NCBI GenBank assembly: GCA_037693485.1
Contig: CM075345.1
Location: 93,764,001 to 93,828,000, forward strand
DNA from: Kitagawia praeruptora
Taxonomy: Eukaryota > Streptophyta > Magnoliopsida > Apiales > Apiaceae
Length of the DNA stretch: 64,000 nt
Reading direction: 5' to 3'
Both the position numbers and the translations under genes were made by a program. A model generated the notes under the pieces. That model did not search any database. It saw nothing but the letters and a program-made list of their open reading frames with translations, and had not been told where the DNA came from. This document shows, piece after piece, positions 58,305 to 64,000 of the stretch (the first letter of the stretch is position 1; each line of letters opens with the position of its first letter).

Positions 58305-61300
58305 TCAAGCATTATTCTCCCTTCCATCAGTATATTTAATCTCAAGGCAGTTATTTATAATGGCAGCATAGTAAATTCTTTGAGCTCTTAGATATTGCAA
58401 TTGGTCTTCATCAAAATCTTCATCTAATGGTTGGAGTTTTAAGCCTGGATAGATTGTCAGAGTCTTTGATTTGGATAGCTTTGGTTTCCTTGCAGCTTGT
58501 TTGAATTTGATCCTTTTTACATGGTTGCCTGGCAGTAGCATGTGACCTTTGTTTGTAGACCATTGTAGTATTCCATTAGCAGTTTGCTTTTTGAAACACA
58601 CAAGTGGTTTCTTGACTTGAATCTTCTTTTCTTCTTGAGATGGTAAAATAGTTGCAGAAGCCATAGATGTAGATTTTGCTAGGTCATTACTAACAGTATT
58701 CACCCTAGACTCAGAGTCTTGTGTTGTGGTGAGGTTACTGCTAGCAATGCCTAAGGCTTGCTGTTTTCCACTCTTTCTCTCATACACCTTTCCACCATCT
58801 CTGTCATCATCTTTCTTCTTGCTTTTACCATCCCTTTTCTCCTTGTCATCACCACCCTTATTCCTTCCTTGAGATCCACCTTTGCTGCCACTCTTGTCTT
58901 GATCATCCTTATCTTTGTCTGACTTTCCCTCTTTAGCAATAGGCTTGATGTCTGACTGAGAGTTGATAAACTTCACCAGAATGTCAAGAGCCTCTATTTC
59001 AGATTTAGATTTTCCACTCCTTGAATGTAGAACTCCAGCCAAAAATTTTATCGTAGACATGTTGTTTGATTTGAGGTGTTGGCCAAATCTGAAGGCAACA
59101 ATGTCTTGATTCTTTTCATATAAAATACAGTGAGGCTGAGGAACTACTTGAGGCAATTGAGATTTCATGCACTTGGTGAGAATATCTTTGAGCATATTGT
59201 TGTCTGATGAGTTATTCCTTTCTATCTTCCTGATAATTGTTCCAAGTTCAGAGCTGGATAGAATTTGCAAAGCTTCAATGTGGATGTGAAAGAGGTTCTT
59301 GGCAGTGTGGACTAGGACTTCTCTATCATTGGTAGTGATGATGGCATAAGGATTAGTTTGAACAATTTCTCTTCTCACTACAGTGACTACAAACACATCT
59401 TGCACAAGAAGCTTGATGTAGTCAAAGTAGTGGAAGTTTGCCCTTTTTCTCAGCTCATGTAGGTGCTTTAGAAAGGCTATGTCATGGTATAGTTTAGAAT
59501 TTGCAGTTTCTTGATATACCCTTTGAGTAAGAACATTTCTGAATTCTGAAGGTTCACCTTGAAGAGATTGCTTAGCAATGTCAAGGAATGTCGAATTCAT
59601 ATTCTGGGGACTTCGCTTCAGTTTCAGATGGAGGGATAGATGGAATCTTGGCCTCTTCATCTACAGCCACTTTCTTCAGTTTTTCCTCCTTGGATGCTGC
59701 CTTTAATTTCTCAGACTGATTTGACTTAGCAGTTCTTGGTTGACCACCCTCATTTATTGTAATGCCTTTCTCCTTAGGTTTCTCCCCCCTTAGATTTTGA
59801 GTTCCTTAATGTCCTCTTCTCCCCCTTAGGCTTGTTGTCAGGCACAGAGGCTGTAGAAGTGACCTTTGGGTTGGAAGAATCTGCAGGTAGATGGAGTCCC
59901 ATATGCTTCATTATGGCAGAAAACATCTGTTGTTGATTAAGAAGAACATCAGCATTGGCAGTGGCTTGAATGTCCAACTTTTCATTGAGAGCAGCAACAA
60001 TGTCTGTTAACTGAGCATTGGATGTCTTGAGATTGACCACATCCTTTTCCAGAGTATCCACCTTGGTGAATAACTTAGTGGCCTTGAAACCAGAGATAGA
60101 TTGATCATTGAGTCTTTGTACTTCATATTTGGTCATGTCATGCACAGGGACCTCAGTTACCAGCTTATCCCCATATTGATTCTTGAACATTGTTTTCAGC
60201 ATGGCATTGGAGTCTGTGGTTTGATCAGATAGAGATTGAAATTTATGCCCCAGACTTGTGACAGCATCCTTTAGCAATGCTAGCCCATGATCCATCTTGG
60301 TGCAGGTGGTGTTACAGTATTTGAGGTCTTTAAACACACTGTCCAATTGAGGGAATTTGGCAACAAAGGTCCTCTTGATTTCTTCCACTTTAGTGAATGT
60401 CTCATCACACACCCTGCTGACCTCAGATTTGACTCCTTTGCCAAGATAGTGGGCAGCCTTGAGAAATCCCTTGTGAGAATCATTCATGGCTTCATACACT
60501 TCACCAGGTGTCAGAGATTTGGCATTGGATCCTAGTGAAGTGATGTATTCCTCCCTGAGATATTGAAGTGCTTCATCAAGAGTAATTTCATATTTTCCTT
60601 GCAACCAGGCATCTACATTGCCATCTCTCTCAGCATCATCAATTATCTTTATCTTCTGCATCTCCACATCATCTCTATGGCAAAGCCATATGGCTTCATA
60701 GTCTGGATTAGGGATGTTGGAGGTGACCAAGTTCTGAGCAATCTTAACAAACTCAGGAATCTGATCCACAACTAAGCTTTGAAGTGCTTCAACCGTCAAT
60801 TGTGGTGGAACAGACCTTGATCCTGAAGCACTGTCATGTTGCACAGGCTTCAGCCATTGTGACAGGAAGTCAAAGCTAGAGCTAGGCAAGCTAGACTCCT
60901 CAGTTACAGATGCAACTTCTGTAACCGGATGGATTGACTCTATTACTGGTGTCTCCACAAAAGTGGGATGAGTTACACCAGCAGTTGACACAGGCACAGA
61001 GTCTCTATTTAAAACTAGTGGAACCTCTGTGTTTGTGATGGTGTCATTAGGAGATGCCCCAGCATGCATTCCCTCACCATCTAAATGTAGTCCTGGGTGG
61101 TGAGCAAAGTGTCATGTACTAAGTCACTTGAAATCATTGGCTCATCAAGAGAAAAGAATTCTTGATGATCAATGCCTTGCTCCTCAATTGCTTGAGTTGC
61201 AGGCTGCAAAGAAATTTGAGTGGTAGATTCTGGAAGAGAAGTGTCATTTAGATTAGAGTTTGGCAACTCCCCCTGAGAGATAGAGGGGGTTTAAAATGTG

Positions 61301-62559
61301 ATGTGCTCTCCACTCAGTGTTGTGCCAGCCTTATCACTCCCATGTGCTGACTCTATACAGGTAGGTGCATTGGGGAGGATGCTTGATTCTATAGATGCAC
61401 CCTGTTGAGAGGATACATCTAGTGAACTGTTTGCCCCTGATTTTACAACTTCAGCCATTTGTGTGACTGAAGAGGTGGTTTTAGTTTTCTTCTTCTTTGG
61501 CCTGATTAGGGGTGACTCAGGTGCCTCACTTCCTAATTCTACAGCCAATGCTGCTTCAGATAAGATGGTTAAAGGTGCAGACATTACCTCCTTTCTCTTC
61601 TTTTTACTAACATCACCCTTTTGAGATGATGATGCAGTTGCCTCACTGTGTGGTAGAGTGTTTGGTTGCGGTGGTTGGTTAGCAGACCCTGGGTTAGCAC
61701 TGTGTTCTACTTGCTTGGGTCTGGCTAACTCATATTTGGAGGCAAATGTTGGCAAGTTGTTGGGGTAAGACTCAAATAACTTCTGCATATGGGAAGTTAT
61801 TACAAGCCTTACATCCACATCATTCCTAGTATCCAAATTACCAAAAATGAGTTTGGTCATGGATCTAGGGTAGCCTAATCTACTTTTATCTAAACCAGGT
61901 AAATCAGTCACATTTTGATCTAGATAATTAAGTACAGACTGAATAAGCCTAGGAAAGAAGATATCATTACCTCTCTTGGTTGTGTTCTTACCAAGTCTTC
62001 CATAGAGTTCCTGCATTATGAGCTTTCCAACATCAATTTTCCTATCATAGGCAAGTGAATAGCATATCTGTTGAACATAAGCACTTAGTTCGTCAAAGCT
62101 GGATTTCCTTCCACTGAATACTTGCAGGAGAGTGGCAAACACATAGCTTCACTCTTTTCTTAGATGTGCCCATTTTAGATTTCCAACCTTGATGGTGTCT
62201 GAGTACCTTATTAGTTCAAAGAATTCCACTAGTTGATCTTCTTTTACAAGGCCATCATACTCATTCTGGTGAAGACCCAGGGCCTTGCTCATGTCCTCAG
62301 AAGTGATACTGAACTCTTTACCAAGTATCTTGCATTTAATGATATAACCCAGACTGCCATCATCTAGAGCAACTGTTTCTGTAATGGCAGTATTCCAAAA
62401 TTGCTCCAGAATGTCTAGATATAGAGTTGGGTTGGCCGTAAGTGCTTCTTTGATATAAGATTCAGACATCCATTTGACGAAACACTTGTAGTTAGCATTT
62501 GGGGCTTCGACATCACTTGAGATAGCAATGAAGTTAGTGTTGAATTTCACAGTTGCCAT
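58305..62559 (-). pseudogene. large extra reading frame, SIRE element 2 (truncated)
   Basis: Open blocks at 62559-62149, 62142-61291, 61266-61081, 61069-59774 and 59660-58305 correspond to the extra frame of element 1. The N-terminal 136 residues are nearly identical to element 1. A TGA at 62148-62146 sits where element 1 has a Trp codon, and other breaks occur near 61,290 and 61,075. The frame lacks the end present in element 1, because the element is cut at 58,319 inside the conserved KYTDGR segment. It has a block (59660-58980: VFVVTVVRREIVQTNPYAI and on) that element 1 has largely lost. Confidence 0.72.
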
Positions 62560-63325
62560 TGATTCGGAGAGAAGAGAAAAGAAAATGAAGGTTGAAGAAG
62601 AAATTTGGCTTTTAGCAGTTAGGGTTTTCAGGGGTTTTGAGAGCTTTGATGCTTGAGAAATCGAATGAAATGAATCGAATATATGTGAAATTATATAAGT
62701 ATGAAGTACTTGAATTGTCGATTAGATGTATGTTTTGTATCGACAAGTCAGGCACTCGAGAAGTAGAAAACAACTATTCGATAAGTCAAGAAAGGCTTAT
62801 TAGATAACTCAAGCAGGTTGAAAACTCACAGCTGGCAGCTATCTAACTTAGAATAAATTCTAAATTAGGTAAAATGTGTTTTTATGAGTGAATTAAAATT
62901 TTAGACAAAAATCCAAAATCGGTTAAGATTCAGCGAGAATTCAGCCTTTTCAAATGATTCGAGAACTCAAATATAGTATTCGAGAACTCAGTCAATCGAG
63001 AACTAAAACACTATATTCGAGAAGTCAAGAAAACCTCTATTCGATAACTCTAAAAGACTCTATTCGAGAACTCGAGAGTGCTCTAATGAGACTTGTTAGA
63101 GATGTCGAATAGTGAATCACTCGAGAAGTCTGACTTATCGAAATATACTCATCACTCACAAAAATTAATTTTCACTATCTTTTAAAATTCACCAGCCATA
63201 TTCATTCAAGAATATTCTAGCAAATTAAACAGTGATTTCCTCAAAATTTCATAGAAATTTCAAGTTAACAAGAAAATATGATTTTCCAAATATGCAACAG
63301 ATTTGAAATATTTATAAATCATATT
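62560..63325 (-). promoter_or_regulatory. pol-to-extra-frame spacer of SIRE element 2
   Basis: It closely matches 52267-53060 and keeps the ttcgagaa and ttcgataactc word array (about 62,750-63,130). Conservation of the array in both elements argues that it is a stable part of the family. Confidence 0.5.
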
Positions 63326-64000
63326 TCAGCCAACACTTACTCCAAAAATAAATGGAATTCTTTCCAACACAAGTCCATAATCTCTAAGTTGATTTCTAAT
63401 CCAAAGCACTTGAGCACAATAACTTCCAGCAGCTATGTATTCAGCCTCAGCTGTAGAAGTTGACACAGATTGTTTTTTCTTGCTATACCAAAAGACTAAC
63501 CTTTGTCCAAGAAACTGGCAGCTACCTGAGGTGCTTTTTCTATCCACTCTGCATCCATCATAATCAACATCAGAATAACCAACCAGATTGAACCCTGTGT
63601 CCTTAGGATACCATAGACCCAAGTTTGGAGTGCCCTTCATATATTTATAGATCCTTTTTATAGCAATCAAATGTGATTCTTTTGGATTTGATTGAAACCT
63701 TGCACACAAGCATGTAGCAAACATGATGTCTGGCCTACTTGCAGTGAGATAGAGTAGAGAACCAACCATGCCTCTGTAGACTGAGATATCTACTTTCTTG
63801 TCTTTAGCATCTTCATCCAATTTAGTGGCAGTGGCCATGGGTGTCTTTGCAGGTGAGCAATCTTCCAAATCAAACTTCTTCAATAGATCCTTGATGTACT
63901 TGGTTTGACTGATAAAGATACCATCCTTCCTTTGATTAACTTGCAACCCAAGAAAGAATGTCAACTCTCCCATCATACTCATCTCATATCTGCTCTGCAT
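63326..64000 (-). pseudogene. SIRE element 2 reverse transcriptase C-terminus and RNase H (cut)
   Basis: The frame enters from outside the window in the reverse transcriptase palm-thumb (MGELTFFLGLQVNQ, then TKYIKDLLKKF). It continues through VDISVYRGMVGSLLYL to RNase H (DRKSTSGSCQFLG, AEAEYIAAG). It ends eight codons after LVLERIP because of the local deletion, so the RNase H lacks its last third. Confidence 0.87.

Larger units (their letters stand above)
58319..64000 (-). mobile_element. SIRE/Maximus-type Copia retrotransposon, element 2 (partial)
   Basis: The orientation and family are the same as element 1. Its 3' LTR and the end of its extra frame are missing; its 5' part lies beyond the window. 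The window holds reverse transcriptase to RNase H (63326-64000), the spacer (62560-63325) and the extra frame. A deletion of about 300 bp near 63,346 removed the C-terminal part of RNase H that element 1 retains. Confidence 0.87.

Noticed and set aside
1..64000. tRNA or rRNA genes
   Set aside because: No cloverleaf or rRNA sequence was recognised; only tRNA primer-binding sites of retrotransposons were seen.

Overview
The window is nuclear DNA from a flowering plant. The evidence is long introns with GT-AG splice sites, a beta-expansin, a plant soluble epoxide hydrolase, and plant-type hAT, Mutator-like, Stowaway, Helitron, Copia and Gypsy elements. Base composition and gene types suggest a eudicot, perhaps an asterid; nothing in the sequence fixes the species. 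All calls were made by reading the sequence and all identities were counted by eye.

Region 1 (1-12,350) is AT-rich with sparse genes. It holds a B3-like exon, an F-box-like single-exon gene, a small two-exon gene of unknown function, and two same-strand RPA1-like (replication protein A large subunit) genes. One RPA1-like gene is short (254 aa). The other is longer (512 aa) and has a zinc ribbon. A textbook Helitron 3' end (GC-rich hairpin, then CTAG before T) lies 0.7 kb after the second, so at least part of this region was probably carried by a Helitron.

Region 2 (12,350-22,160) is the genic part. A four-exon beta-expansin (+) and a five-exon epoxide hydrolase (-) converge. Small DNA transposons sit in the expansin introns, between the two genes, and just upstream of the hydrolase. 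Four insertions in this region have perfect target-site duplications.

Region 3 (22,160-43,250) is nested repeats. A 5.1-kb Copia element split a Stowaway-like MITE, and a 1.8-kb hAT derivative follows. A segment of about 830 bp is duplicated. One copy is clean; the other took a 0.9-kb solo LTR and a 9.9-kb Gypsy element, so the clean copy shows both empty sites. The Gypsy element has near-identical LTRs but decayed coding DNA and three families of tandem repeats.

Region 4 (43,250-46,063) holds tandem, non-coding minus-strand Helitrons.

Region 5 (46,064-64,000) holds two minus-strand SIRE/Maximus-type Copia elements in tandem, joined at a truncated LTR. Both carry a very large extra reading frame downstream of pol. 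The LTR and the pol-to-ORF spacer are dotted with TTCnnGAA motifs that resemble heat-shock elements. No tRNA, rRNA or CRISPR was seen.
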